DNA of 64,000 nucleotides, from NCBI GenBank assembly GCA_001464425.1, contig LNEK01000035.1, positions 86,952 to 150,951 of the forward strand, in the 5' to 3' direction. A program made the translations under genes and the position numbers. The notes beneath the pieces were generated by a model that searched no databases, was not told where the DNA came from, and saw only the letters and a list, made by a program, of their open reading frames with translations. This DNA comes from Alphaproteobacteria bacterium Ga0077535 (GTDB taxonomy: Bacteria > Pseudomonadota > Alphaproteobacteria > Caulobacterales > Aquidulcibacteraceae). Below are positions 53,228 through 62,312 of the stretch, piece after piece. Every line of letters starts with the position of its first letter. The stretch's first letter is position 1.

Positions 53228-56200
53228 TCAGGCGCCAGGTGCGGCAGCAGGCGCGGCGGCCGTTGGCGCCGGCGCGGGAGCGGCAGTGGGCGGCGTCGCA
53301 GGCGCAGCAGCGGCGGCCTCGGCAGTCATGCGCGCACGCAAGTTCTGCATGAAGCGATCAAGCAAATCAGTCCGCGCCACCGCGCGCGCTACATCGCGGA
53401 TCGCCGCGCCATCGGCTTGAACACCAGACGCCACAACTTCGAATGCATCCGCTTCAGGCGTGCCCGCCAAATCGCCTGCGTACTCGCGGTAGAGCGCCCG
53501 CACGCCATCATCATTGCCGGCAAGCGTGTAAGCGACGGCGGCGCGCAACACGGCTTGGCGGCCATGCCCGTCGAGCGGCTGGGCGCTGTTGCGCGCGCCA
53601 AGCAGTGTGCGCAGTTCGAGCGCAGCGCGATCCCAGTCGCGGGCGCGCCATGCAGCTTCCGCGCGCACACGCTGCGCGTCCTCGCTGCGATCGCGTTCAA
53701 CCAATTCAGCTGCAGCATCGAGGCGGCCGAGATCAAGCAGTGCGCGTGCTTCCAAGATGCGCCGATCAGCCAGAAGGGCCGCAGGCATATTGGCCTGGCG
53801 CGTAGTGGCAAGTGCGACAAGCGCTTGGTCGGGCTTGCGATCCATCAGATAGATGGCGGCGAGATCACCGGCGACTTGCGCCCTGCTCACGCCTTCGAGC
53901 CGCTCGGTGACTTGGTGATGCAGAAGCGTCGCCGCCTGCTCAAGAAGGTCGACGTGAACGAGACGTCCGGCAAGCAGACGGACGATGCGATCGCCGTTCG
54001 GGCCAACCGGCGTAAGATCGCTGAACTCGTAGAATAATCCCAGCGCTTGGATCGGCTCGATGCGATCTGCTTCGCCATCGAGGAAGAGCCGCTCGAACAA
54101 GGTCGCCATGTCGGCGCGCAATTGGCGTGAGGCAGGGTCGGTCGGGAAACGATCGGCGGCGATGCGCATGGTGGCGAGTGCTTCGCGCCAGCGGCCAAGC
54201 TCGGAATACACATCGCCAAGCATGGCGACGACCGCGATCTCCACCGCATCGCCTCGCCACCGGAAGCGCAACGCCTCAAGCGGCTCAACCGCATCGAGCG
54301 CACGCATTGCGCCGGTCGCGCGGCGCAGACGGATCGCCTCGACGGCCGCGCGTACAGCGACCTCCTCATCGCGCGCGCGGCCCAGTTCATCGAGCATCAC
54401 CAGCGCGCGGGGTACATCGCCCCGCACTGCGGTGAGGCGGGCTTCGATCAAGCGCGCTTGTAAACGGAGCACTTCATCCGGGGCTTGGCCGAACGCCGCG
54501 CGCGCGGCAGCTTCGGCGGCAGCGTGATCATTCAGTTCGAGCGCAGCTTCCGCCAGCGCCAATTGAAAGCGTGCCCGCCAGCTCGGCGGATACTCTTCAA
54601 GGCCCGCAGCGCCGCGCTCCAGTTCACGCCGCGCCTCACTCCATTCCTTGCGCTGCGCGGCGGCATAACCGCGCCACAACGCCGCTGACGGATTGTTTGC
54701 GAGCGCCGACGCGGTCAGATCCGGCATTGCAGCCGCTGTGCGGCCCATCATGACGTTCGCGGCGCCGCGCATCAGCCGATACTGCGGATCGATCTCGACC
54801 AGTTCGCCCTGATTGATCGCCGCGATACGCAGCGCGCCGAGGGCCTCGGCCGCAAGTTCGTTGCGCAGCAGGAAGCGCGCCAGCTCCATCCGCGCTTCAA
54901 CCGGCGCGCCTTCGCGGACGCCCTCGTCAGCGGCGCGGCGCATAAGCTCGTCCATTTGCTCGCGCACTTCGACAAGCGTTTGCCCAGACGGCGCCATCGA
55001 TGGATCAGCGCCGGTCTCCATCGCCGCTTCGAGCATCGCCGCGTTGAGCCCTTGCGCGTCTGCCGCGGGCGCCGCCGCCAGCAGGCCACCGCCGCGGCTC
55101 ACGACAAGATTGCCTTGCTCGAACACGGCCGTGACGCCGTCTGCCCGCGGCTCCATCACCGCACCGTGTGCGGCAGGCAAGATCGCAGCTTCGATCGTGG
55201 CACGGCGCGTATCTATGCCGCGCGCCGGGCCGCCGATAAGGGCAACGGCGATACGATCGCCTATCTCCGGATCGGCAATCCAGCGCACTGCGCCTTCGCG
55301 GCCGAAGCGCGCAACAAGTTGGGCGCGGCCATCACTTTGAACTTCGCGCACCAGCTGAGCAGGCTCTGCAGTCGCGGCATTGGCAGCGAGGGTGAACGAC
55401 CAGACGCCATCGTGCGCCGCGGCGGACAACAAAATATCTGGCGGCGCCGGAATGCGTAGACCGATGACGCCTTCGCCGCGCACCACTTCAACGTCCTGGT
55501 GCCGCCGCCCGGCGCGCGTGACGCCAGCGAGATCAACGTTGCCGGTTGCGTCGAACAATAGCCAGATCGCCTCGCCACGGCGGAACGCCGCGGCGCGCGC
55601 GGGCGCCGGCCAGGTGACGTCGATGCGGGTGACGTTTGCTTCCTCAACCAAACGCACGCGCGCGGTGCCGCGCACGGGCGGCGCCGCGGGCGCTGGCGCT
55701 GGTGTTTCACCGCGCGCGTTTGAAGCAGCGGTGGAGGCCTGGGTCGCAGCGTCTGGCGCGAGCAGATCAACGACGACGCGATTGCCGTCGGCGAAGTGGC
55801 GCTGACGCACGCCCGGATCGAGCACCAATGTCAGCCTTACCGGCGCGCCAGCGGCGCTGGTGCGCCGCACTTCGCGCACGAAACGCGGTGGCGAGGCGCG
55901 CAGTTCGGCGATGTCGATGTCTGCGGCGCGCGAGAAGCGCAATTCAAGTCGGCTGCCTTGCGCCAACGGCGTCACCGTCGTCACGCCTTCAAACTGAAAA
56001 GCCAAGCGCGTGTACTCTTCCTGCAGGCCAACGCGAACGGTTGCGTTAGGCACGGAAACCATGCGCGGCGGTGGCGGCGGCGCAGGAGGTGGCGCAGGCG
56101 TCGGCGCAGAAGCCCGCTGTTCAGACGCAGGCGCTGGTGGTGGTGAAGGCGGCGGCGGGGGTGATGGGGCCGTGGCGGCGATGTTGACATCTGGCGGCAG

Positions 56201-56419
56201 CGGCGCTGCGCCGCGCAGTTCGGCCGGCGGCTCTGTTGTGGTGGACGGGATTGACGCCGTCGCAGAAGCTGGCGCCGGCGCCGCAGGCGGCGGCACGACC
56301 TCTTCCGACACGGACTCGCGCGTCTCTGCCGGCGGCGTAAGCTGCATCGGCTGGCCTGTCGCCGGCGTGGCCATTAAGGCCGCCGTGGCGATCGCCAAGG
56401 GAGAGCGCAAAGACTTCAT
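53228..56419 (-). CDS. Large exported TPR protein with proline-rich linker, in the flagellar operon
   Basis: The 1063-residue protein has a signal peptide (ending ATGQ), a proline/alanine-rich linker (about 40-120), a region resembling an AMIN/beta domain (about 120-230), then helical TPR-like repeats over about 480-1000, and an alanine/proline tail. It is the last gene of the fliL-fliM-DUF6468-motE unit. Its position suggests a role in motor or stator assembly or in polar wall attachment, but no function is known to me. Confidence 0.8.
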   Translation of the reverse strand: MKSLRSPLAIATAALMATPATGQPMQLTPPAETRESVSEEVVPPPAAPAPASATASIPSTTTEPPAELRGAAPLPPDVNIAATAPSPPPPPSPPPAPASEQRASAPTPAPPPAPPPPPRMVSVPNATVRVGLQEEYTRLAFQFEGVTTVTPLAQGSRLELRFSRAADIDIAELRASPPRFVREVRRTSAAGAPVRLTLVLDPGVRQRHFADGNRVVVDLLAPDAATQASTAASNARGETPAPAPAAPPVRGTARVRLVEEANVTRIDVTWPAPARAAAFRRGEAIWLLFDATGNVDLAGVTRAGRRHQDVEVVRGEGVIGLRIPAPPDILLSAAAHDGVWSFTLAANAATAEPAQLVREVQSDGRAQLVARFGREGAVRWIADPEIGDRIAVALIGGPARGIDTRRATIEAAILPAAHGAVMEPRADGVTAVFEQGNLVVSRGGGLLAAAPAADAQGLNAAMLEAAMETGADPSMAPSGQTLVEVREQMDELMRRAADEGVREGAPVEARMELARFLLRNELAAEALGALRIAAINQGELVEIDPQYRLMRGAANVMMGRTAAAMPDLTASALANNPSAALWRGYAAAQRKEWSEARRELERGAAGLEEYPPSWRARFQLALAEAALELNDHAAAEAAARAAFGQAPDEVLRLQARLIEARLTAVRGDVPRALVMLDELGRARDEEVAVRAAVEAIRLRRATGAMRALDAVEPLEALRFRWRGDAVEIAVVAMLGDVYSELGRWREALATMRIAADRFPTDPASRQLRADMATLFERLFLDGEADRIEPIQALGLFYEFSDLTPVGPNGDRIVRLLAGRLVHVDLLEQAATLLHHQVTERLEGVSRAQVAGDLAAIYLMDRKPDQALVALATTRQANMPAALLADRRILEARALLDLGRLDAAAELVERDRSEDAQRVRAEAAWRARDWDRAALELRTLLGARNSAQPLDGHGRQAVLRAAVAYTLAGNDDGVRALYREYAGDLAGTPEADAFEVVASGVQADGAAIRDVARAVARTDLLDRFMQNLRARMTAEAAAAAPATPPTAAPAPAPTAAAPAAAPGA

Positions 56420-56467
56420 CGTTTGTGAGCCGCACTCCAGTGTTCAGTGCTGCGGTTAAGCGGCGGT

Positions 56468-57196
56468 TTAACGGCCTGCGCCAGCAGCGGTCTGGCCCTG
56501 CCCTTGCCCGGCCGCGCGAGAGCGCGACAACAAATCATCACCGCCAGTTGGCGGGCGCGCACGGTCGGCGAGCAATTGGGTCAGCGCACGCGCGCGCTCG
56601 GGCTCCATGCGCCCCATGACCTCGGCAAGATTTGCCTGCCGCATCCGGCTCGCTACCTGCACCAGAACATCGTCCTCCAAACCGTCGAACACGGTGGCCG
56701 CATCCTTGGCGCGCATGCGCTGATAAACATCGACGAGGCTCGCGAGACGTTGCTCCTGGGCTTCGTCGAGTTGGCCGAGAAGATCGTTTACGTGCGTTTC
56801 GAGGCGGCGGAGCTCTGTGAGGCGCTCGTCCAAACGCCGTTCAGCCGCGAGCATCAGTTCGTCTTGCGTCTCGTATTGCTCGCCACGCGCATCGAGTTGC
56901 TCGCGCCGCTCGGAGAGCGCCTGCAACACCTGGACCTCGGCCGCGCTCAGGCCCGCTAGTTCAGCGAGCGTAGGCGCTGCGCATTGATTGGCGGCAGGCG
57001 CCGCAGCTTCCGCAGTGGCCGTCGCTGCGTGGGGTTCACTGGAGGCATGCTCGCCCGAGGCGGTCTCGGCAACCACCTCAGCCATCGCGACCGCTTTAAG
57101 GCCCAACACAACGGCGACTGTCGCCATTGCCGCCGGCATGAGGCGGACGCCTCTTGCCGGTTTTGCTGGTTTCGGTTTGCCGAGCGTGAAGCGCAT
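56468..57196 (-). CDS. motE: MotE-like flagellar chaperone (MgtE_N domain)
   Basis: The 242-residue protein has an N-terminal membrane segment (about 20-40), an alanine-rich linker, a coiled coil (about 85-160) and an MgtE_N-like domain (LVDVYQRMRAKDAATVFDGL and LAEVMGRMEPERARAL). MotE stabilises the periplasmic motor protein MotC in rhizobia. The start shares one base with the preceding gene stop (TGATG). Confidence 0.85.
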   Translation of the reverse strand: MRFTLGKPKPAKPARGVRLMPAAMATVAVVLGLKAVAMAEVVAETASGEHASSEPHAATATAEAAAPAANQCAAPTLAELAGLSAAEVQVLQALSERREQLDARGEQYETQDELMLAAERRLDERLTELRRLETHVNDLLGQLDEAQEQRLASLVDVYQRMRAKDAATVFDGLEDDVLVQVASRMRQANLAEVMGRMEPERARALTQLLADRARPPTGGDDLLSRSRAAGQGQGQTAAGAGR

Positions 57197-57525
57197 CAGA
57201 TACGCCCACGTGCGCCAGCGCCGGCGCCGACATCAGCGCCCGAGCGCAAACGCCCCGCGCCAAGCCCCAAGCGATCAGCGGTCGCGCGCGCATCGTTGAT
57301 GCGGGCTTGCAGGTCGCGCCCAGCGTCACTCGCGGTGGCGCGCAAAGTGCGCACGGCCGCTTCTGCTTGCGCCGTGGCTTGCGCGAGATCAGCCGCGGCG
57401 CGCAAGGCGCCGTCCTGCCCCGAGCGGAGTTCAGCGAGCCTTTTGTCGAGGCGCCAAAAATAATAGAGGCACGCAGCCAACATGATTGCGAGCACGACTT
57501 CAATGACGAGAGTGAGCGGACTCAT
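57196..57525 (-). CDS. DUF6468 flagellar-associated membrane protein
   Basis: The 109-residue protein has a single N-terminal membrane helix (about 5-24), then an alanine-rich coiled coil. DUF6468 genes occur almost only between fliM and motE in alphaproteobacteria, as here. It overlaps fliM by 4 nt (ATGA). Confidence 0.85.
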   Translation of the reverse strand: MSPLTLVIEVVLAIMLAACLYYFWRLDKRLAELRSGQDGALRAAADLAQATAQAEAAVRTLRATASDAGRDLQARINDARATADRLGLGAGRLRSGADVGAGAGARGRI

Positions 57526-58592
57526 GAGCGCCCTCCAAGTTTCATAACGGCTTGCTGCGTCGCCTGCGCGATTGGCCGTTCGATTCGCACGGCTAAGGAT
57601 TGCCCCATGCGGCCAACCCTGCCTTGGCTGAGATCAACAGCGCCGCATTTCAGCGTCACCGGCGCATCGGGACCGACATCCAGCATCAACGTGTCGCCGA
57701 CCTTTAGATCGAGCACTTTGCGCAAAGGCTGCTTGTGCTCATCGAGCACAGCGCGAACCTCGACCTTGGTGGCCCAGAGTTCGCTGGCGAGGTGGCCTTC
57801 CCAGATATTGTCGCGGCCAAACTTCTCGCCCATGAATTGCTGCAACAGCATTTTGCGGATCGGCTCGAGCGTGGCATACGGCAACAGCAGCTCAAGGCGC
57901 CCACCGCGATCCTCCATATCGATGCGCAACTTAACAAGGATCGCTGCATTCGGCGGACGCGCAATCGCGGCGAAACGAGGATTGGTCTCGATCCGGTCAA
58001 GACTGAAGGTGACTTCCGTCAGTGGCGCAAAGGCCTGCTTGGCGTCCTGCAGCACGACCTCGATCATGCGCGTCACCAGCATGCGCTCGATCGTGGTGTA
58101 GGGCCTGCCCTCGATACGAGTCGCCGTGCCGCCGCGGCGTCCGCCGAGCAGTACATCTACGATCGAATAGATCAGGCTGGAATCAACAGTCGCGAGGCCG
58201 AAATTGTCGAGTTGCTCGGCGCGAAAAACGGCAATGATCGCCGGCAGCGGAATGGAGTTCAGATAATCGCCGAAGCGCACCGAGCTGATCTGGTCAAGGC
58301 TGACCTCGACGTTGTCAGATGTGAAGTTGCGCAGGCTCGTCGTCATCAACCGCACGAGGCGGTCGAACACGATCTCCAACATCGGCAATCGCTCGTAGGA
58401 GACGAGCGTTGAGTTAATAATTGCGCGCACGCCGGTCTTGCCGCTGGCGTCATCGTCGCCCAGGCCGAAACCCAACAGGCTGTCGATTTCGTCCTGATTG
58501 AGGATGCGCTCCGGCGTCTGCGCCTCCTCGGCGCCGTCGTTGGCGCCGCTGGCGGCCCATTCTTCAGCGGCTGGTGCGGGATCGGCGCTCAT
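57522..58592 (-). CDS. fliM: Flagellar motor switch protein FliM
   Basis: The 356-residue switch protein has the N-terminal CheY-binding helix ILNQDEIDSLLGF, the CheC-like middle domain (with GDYLNSIPLPAIIAVF) and the C-terminal SpoA domain (LDLKVGDTLMLDVGPDAPV). FliM reverses motor rotation on binding CheY-P. It lies 2 nt after fliL. Confidence 0.96.
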   Translation of the reverse strand: MSADPAPAAEEWAASGANDGAEEAQTPERILNQDEIDSLLGFGLGDDDASGKTGVRAIINSTLVSYERLPMLEIVFDRLVRLMTTSLRNFTSDNVEVSLDQISSVRFGDYLNSIPLPAIIAVFRAEQLDNFGLATVDSSLIYSIVDVLLGGRRGGTATRIEGRPYTTIERMLVTRMIEVVLQDAKQAFAPLTEVTFSLDRIETNPRFAAIARPPNAAILVKLRIDMEDRGGRLELLLPYATLEPIRKMLLQQFMGEKFGRDNIWEGHLASELWATKVEVRAVLDEHKQPLRKVLDLKVGDTLMLDVGPDAPVTLKCGAVDLSQGRVGRMGQSLAVRIERPIAQATQQAVMKLGGRS

Positions 58593-58594
58593 GC

Positions 58595-59245
58595 CTATTG
58601 CACCAGCATTTCTTCGATCAGCACGGCGTTGATGTGAAGCGGCGCGATCGTCAGGTTCACGCGGCGCAGCAATTCAAGCCGCAAGCGATAAGCGCCAGCC
58701 GAGCCAGCGAGATCATCGGTGCGCATTTCGCGCAGAAAGCCGTTGAATTGATCGCTGATACGCGGCACGTGCTCGCCGAGCGCGGTGACCGTCGCATCGT
58801 CGGGCGCTTCCAACGTGAGCTTCAGCTTCAGATAAGCCGGACGCCCATCGGGGCCGGTGATGTTCACCAGCATTTCCGGGAGCGCAACGAAGACGACGTC
58901 CTCGCCGTAACTGATCATCGTTCCGTTCGGACCTGGAACAGCTTCACCCGCGCCCTCCTCGCCGTGACCACCGCCCTTAGCTTTGCCGTGACCGCCTTCA
59001 GCCTCGGCATGTTGCTCCGCGCCGCCGCCCTGGAAGAGCAGCAGATAAGCGGCCGCACCGCCGCCGCCGAGAACGAGCACAGCCGGCAGCACGATGAAGA
59101 GGATGAGCTTTTTGCCCGACATCTTCTTCTTGGCAGGCGCTTCGCCTTCCGCGCCCTCCTCGCCTTCAGCCGGCGGCGTTGCGCCTTCGGCCTCATCGGC
59201 CTCCGGTGCTTCGCCCTTTTTCTTCTTCTTGCCTTTGCCGAACAT
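58595..59245 (-). CDS. fliL: Flagellar basal body protein FliL
   Basis: The 216-residue protein has a lysine-rich cytoplasmic N-terminus (MFGKGKKKKKG), an acidic segment, one membrane helix (about 48-70) and a periplasmic FliL domain (about 95-216, with MLVNITGPDGRPAYLKLKLT). FliL supports stator function. It is the first gene of the leftward flagellar unit. Confidence 0.94.
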   Translation of the reverse strand: MFGKGKKKKKGEAPEADEAEGATPPAEGEEGAEGEAPAKKKMSGKKLILFIVLPAVLVLGGGGAAAYLLLFQGGGAEQHAEAEGGHGKAKGGGHGEEGAGEAVPGPNGTMISYGEDVVFVALPEMLVNITGPDGRPAYLKLKLTLEAPDDATVTALGEHVPRISDQFNGFLREMRTDDLAGSAGAYRLRLELLRRVNLTIAPLHINAVLIEEMLVQ

Positions 59246-59289
59246 GGAATCGCCCGCGGACTAACCTTCGCCCTTCGTGCGCAAGCTCT

Positions 59290-59295
59290 GGTTAA
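59290..59295 (-). promoter_or_regulatory. CtrA-like half-site upstream of fliL
   Basis: The minus strand reads TTAACCAG (7 of 8 matches to TTAACCAT) about 45 bp upstream of the fliL start. In Caulobacter fliL is a CtrA-dependent class II gene, so the position fits, but there is only one clear half-site. Confidence 0.35.
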
Positions 59296-59308
59296 GGATT
59301 GGTAGCAA

Positions 59309-59347
59309 CCCGGCAGAACTTGCCGGGCGACGGCAGAAATAGCCGAG
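59309..59347. promoter_or_regulatory. Tandem ftr-like palindromes (FlbD-type enhancer candidate)
   Basis: CCCGGCAGAACTTGCCGGG (59309-59327) is a perfect 7-bp inverted repeat around 5 nt. A degenerate copy GACGGCAGAAATAGCCGAG follows at 59329-59347, exactly 20 bp downstream. Both resemble the ftr elements bound by the sigma-54 activator FlbD in Caulobacter, and they lie about 80-118 bp before the predicted sigma-54 start. Confidence 0.6.
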
Positions 59348-59400
59348 CCAATTCACCATAGCGCCTGCCCTGACCCCATAAAAATCAAGGGCCGGCGGGG

Positions 59401-59415
59401 TGGCACGGCGCTTGC
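59401..59415 (+). promoter_or_regulatory. Sigma-54 promoter of the flgF operon
   Basis: TGGCAC (59401-59406), 5 nt and TTGC (59412-59415) match the -24/-12 consensus exactly. The predicted transcription start at about 59427 is 2 nt before the flgF ATG at 59429. Confidence 0.75.
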
Positions 59416-59428
59416 GTGGTTAATGCGC

Positions 59429-60120
59429 ATGGATAACCAACTCATGCTTGGCCTGCAGTCGCAACGCGTACTGCAACGACGCATGGATGTTGCCGCCAAC
59501 AATCTCGCCAACGTCGCGACCACCGGCTTCAAGGCGGACGGCATGCTGCTCGAAGAAGCAGAGCGCACCACCGCACACGCCGACGCCGACCCGCGCGAGA
59601 TCCGCTTCGTGCGCGACATCGGCGTCATGCACAACATGACGCAAGGCCCGATCGCGATGACGGGCAATACGCTCGACGTCGCGCTCGAAGGCGAAGGCTT
59701 CTTCATGGTCGAGGGCCCTGGCGGCCAGACCATGTACACGCGCGATGGCGCGTTCAGTTTAACGGGGGAAGGACGGCTCGTGACCAGCGATGGCCGCGCA
59801 GTCCTTAGCTCCGGGGGGTGATCGGCCGCGACGGCGCTATTAGCGTGGCCGGTGTCGAAGCCGGCCGCATCGGTGTGGCGAGTTTTGCCGCACCGGGCGC
59901 GCTCGCAAAGGTCGGGGACAACCTTTGGGACGCGCAAGGACAAGCGGCGGGTGAGTTTCAAGGCGTCGTGCTGCAAGGCGCGCTCGAAGGGTCGAACGTT
60001 CGGCCCGTCCTTGAACTCACCCGTCTCATTGAAATTTCACGCGCTTACCAGTCAGCGGCGAAAATTGTTTCGAACGCCGATGATCTGCGTCAGCGCGCGA
60101 TCGAGCGGCTTGCTCGCTAA
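59429..60120 (+). pseudogene. flgF: Flagellar basal-body rod protein FlgF, frameshifted in a G6 run
   Basis: The N-terminal part (MDNQLMLGLQSQ, the NNLANVATTGFK motif, EGFFMVEGPGGQTMYTRDG) reads to a TGA at 59819-59821, just after GGGGGG (59813-59818). The remainder (IGRDGAISVAGVEAGRIGVA, ending SNADDLRQRAIERLAR) continues in the -1 frame. One extra G would join them into a protein of about 230 residues, near normal FlgF length (about 245). FlgF is a proximal rod protein. The lesion is either a homopolymer error, slippage or a true mutation. The start is the ATG at 59429, 6 nt after an alternative ATG. Confidence 0.88.
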
Positions 60121-60140
60121 AGCATAGAGGACGTCCCACG

Positions 60141-60926
60141 ATGCGCGCACTGAATATCGCCGCCAGCGGCATGCAAGCTCAGCAACTGAACGTCGATGTC
60201 ATTTCGCACAACATCGCGAACATGAACACGACCGGCTACAAGCGCCAACGCGCCGAGTTTCAGGACATGCTCTATCAGAACATGGAGCGGCCCGGTTCGA
60301 CCTCGTCTGCATCAGGCTCGGTACTACCGCTCGGTATCCAGATCGGTATCGGCGTGCGCGCTGATGCGGTTGGCCGCGTCACAGAACAAGGCGGCATGGC
60401 CGCGACTGCAAATCCGTACGACCTCGCCATCAACGGCCGCGGCTATTTTCAGATCACACTGCCCTCGGGCCAGACCGCCTACACGCGCGCCGGCAATCTT
60501 GCGGTGAACGCTGACGGCGCGATGGTGACCGCGGACGGCTATGCACTCGAGCCTTCAATCACGGTGCCGCAGGAAGCCACCGCGATCCAGATCACGCGCG
60601 ACGGCATCGTTGAAGTCACGATGGCCGGCCAGACCGATCCGCAACAAGTCGGCCAGATCGAGATTGCAAGCTTCATCAACGCGGCGGGCCTCGAAGCCAT
60701 CGGCGACAATCTCTTCCTGGAAACGCCAGCGTCCGGCACAGCGAACACGGCGACGCCGGGCTCGCCCGGCCTCGGCACGATCATGCAGGGCTATCTCGAA
60801 CTTTCGAACGTCAACGCCGTTGAGGAAATTTCAGCGCTGATCGTGGCGCAGCGCGCCTACGAGATGAACGCACGCGTGATCACGGCGGCGGACGAGATGC
60901 TTCAATCCACGACGCAGCTGCGCTGA
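60141..60926 (+). CDS. flgG: Flagellar basal-body rod protein FlgG
   Basis: The 261-residue distal rod protein has the N-terminal MRALNIAASGMQAQQLNVDV and NIANMNTTGYKR, the GGMAATANPYDLAINGRGYF block and the C-terminal LIVAQRAYEMNARVITAADE. GAGGAC precedes the ATG. It is 20 nt after flgF. Confidence 0.97.
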   Translation: MRALNIAASGMQAQQLNVDVISHNIANMNTTGYKRQRAEFQDMLYQNMERPGSTSSASGSVLPLGIQIGIGVRADAVGRVTEQGGMAATANPYDLAINGRGYFQITLPSGQTAYTRAGNLAVNADGAMVTADGYALEPSITVPQEATAIQITRDGIVEVTMAGQTDPQQVGQIEIASFINAAGLEAIGDNLFLETPASGTANTATPGSPGLGTIMQGYLELSNVNAVEEISALIVAQRAYEMNARVITAADEMLQSTTQLR

Positions 60927-60940
60927 GGGAGCTGACACAC

Positions 60941-61477
60941 ATGCTACGTTCACTCACCCTCCTCGCTTGCATCTACCTCTTCTTCGCTGCCGCGGTCGCG
61001 CACGCAGATCCAGTCACGTTGCGCGCGCGCGCGGAAACCAATGGCCCCGCGATCACAATGGGCGATGTGTTCGAAGGCGTGCCGGCCGACATCGCCGGCC
61101 GCGCCATCGCGCCGGCGCCGCCTGCAGGCCAACTCACTTCGCTTTCTATGCCAGTGCTCGTGGCTGCAGCTTCGGCCGCAGGACTCGATTTCACACCGCC
61201 CGCCGGCGTCAATGTCGTGCGCGTTGTGCGCCCAGGCGGGGCACGCGCAACTCTGCCAGCATCGAACTCTGGCGGACACAGTGTTTCGGAAGCTGCGGTG
61301 CGCCGCGGTGAAATGGTGACATTGGTGTATGCCGCGCCTGGCATGTCACTGACGATGCGGGCGCGCGCACTCGAAGACGGCGCTGTCGGCCAAAGCGTTC
61401 GCTTTCAAAACACCTCCTCCAACAGAACGATCGACGCCATCGTCACTGGCCCCGGCGCCGCAGAGGCAAACCCATGA
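60941..61477 (+). CDS. flgA: Flagellar P-ring assembly chaperone FlgA
   Basis: The 178-residue protein has a signal peptide (about 1-22, ending AHA) and an SAF/ChapFlgA region (with RRGEMVTLVYAAPGMSLTMR and GAVGQSVRFQNTSSNRTIDA). It is short for the family. FlgA helps FlgI form the P ring in the periplasm. Its stop overlaps the flgH start by 4 nt. Confidence 0.92.
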   Translation: MLRSLTLLACIYLFFAAAVAHADPVTLRARAETNGPAITMGDVFEGVPADIAGRAIAPAPPAGQLTSLSMPVLVAAASAAGLDFTPPAGVNVVRVVRPGGARATLPASNSGGHSVSEAAVRRGEMVTLVYAAPGMSLTMRARALEDGAVGQSVRFQNTSSNRTIDAIVTGPGAAEANP

Positions 61478-62274
61478 TCAAAGACACCTCAATGCGCGCA
61501 CTCGTCCTGCTCGCCCTCGCTGCCGGCGCCACAGGCTGCGCCAGCGCAGGATCCGTCGCTCAGGACGCTGTAGCTGCCCCTGGCGTCGCATATGATGCAG
61601 CGCGCCGCGCCATGGCGCCGCCGCACCTGCATCCGGTGGGCACGCCAGCCGCGCTCACGGGCGGCGACCAGCAAACCATGCCGCAACCAACGCCCGCTGC
61701 TTATGAATCACCTGCGCCAAACTCGCTGTGGCGCGCCGGCTCGCGCAGTTTCTTCAACGATCAGCGCGCATCACGCATCGGCGATATTCTCACGGTCGAG
61801 ATCGAGATCGACGACAGCGCCGAGCTTTCGAACTCGTCGAACCGCAATCGCCAAGCTTCGACGTCCGCGGGCGTGAGCAACTTCTTCGGGCTTGAGAGCA
61901 TAGCCGGCCAAGTGTTCAACAACGCCTTCGATCCGGCCAACATGATCAGCGCCGACGCGGACTCTGAGCATCGCGGTTCGGGCGCGATCAACCGGGAAGA
62001 AAAGATCGAACTCACCGTCGCAGCCGTGATCGTCGATCGTTTGCCGAACGGCAACCTGGTTATCGCAGGACGCCAAGAAGTTCGCATCAATGGCGAGCTT
62101 CGCGAACTGACAGTCAGCGGCATCATCCGTCCAGAAGACGTGACCAGCGACAACAAGATCAACCACACCCAGATTGCCGAGGCGCGCATCTCCTACGGCG
62201 GGCGCGGTTCGATCAGCGCTGTGCAGCGGCCCGGCTGGGGCCAGCGCCTAGGGGACGCCATCTCGCCCTGGTAG
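61474..62274 (+). CDS. flgH: Flagellar L-ring lipoprotein FlgH
   Basis: The protein has up to 266 residues with a lipoprotein signal (LLALAAGATGC) and the FlgH domain: SLWRAGSRSFFNDQRASRIG, DILTVEIEIDDSAEL and LPNGNLVIAGRQEVRINGE. It forms the outer-membrane L ring. The start could be the ATG at 61474, which overlaps the flgA stop, or the one at 61492. flgI does not follow; a regulator gene does. Confidence 0.95.
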   Translation: MIKDTSMRALVLLALAAGATGCASAGSVAQDAVAAPGVAYDAARRAMAPPHLHPVGTPAALTGGDQQTMPQPTPAAYESPAPNSLWRAGSRSFFNDQRASRIGDILTVEIEIDDSAELSNSSNRNRQASTSAGVSNFFGLESIAGQVFNNAFDPANMISADADSEHRGSGAINREEKIELTVAAVIVDRLPNGNLVIAGRQEVRINGELRELTVSGIIRPEDVTSDNKINHTQIAEARISYGGRGSISAVQRPGWGQRLGDAISPW

Positions 62275-62312
62275 GCTATTGCCGTCCGGAACAATCGCCC
62301 TAGTTCCCTTGC

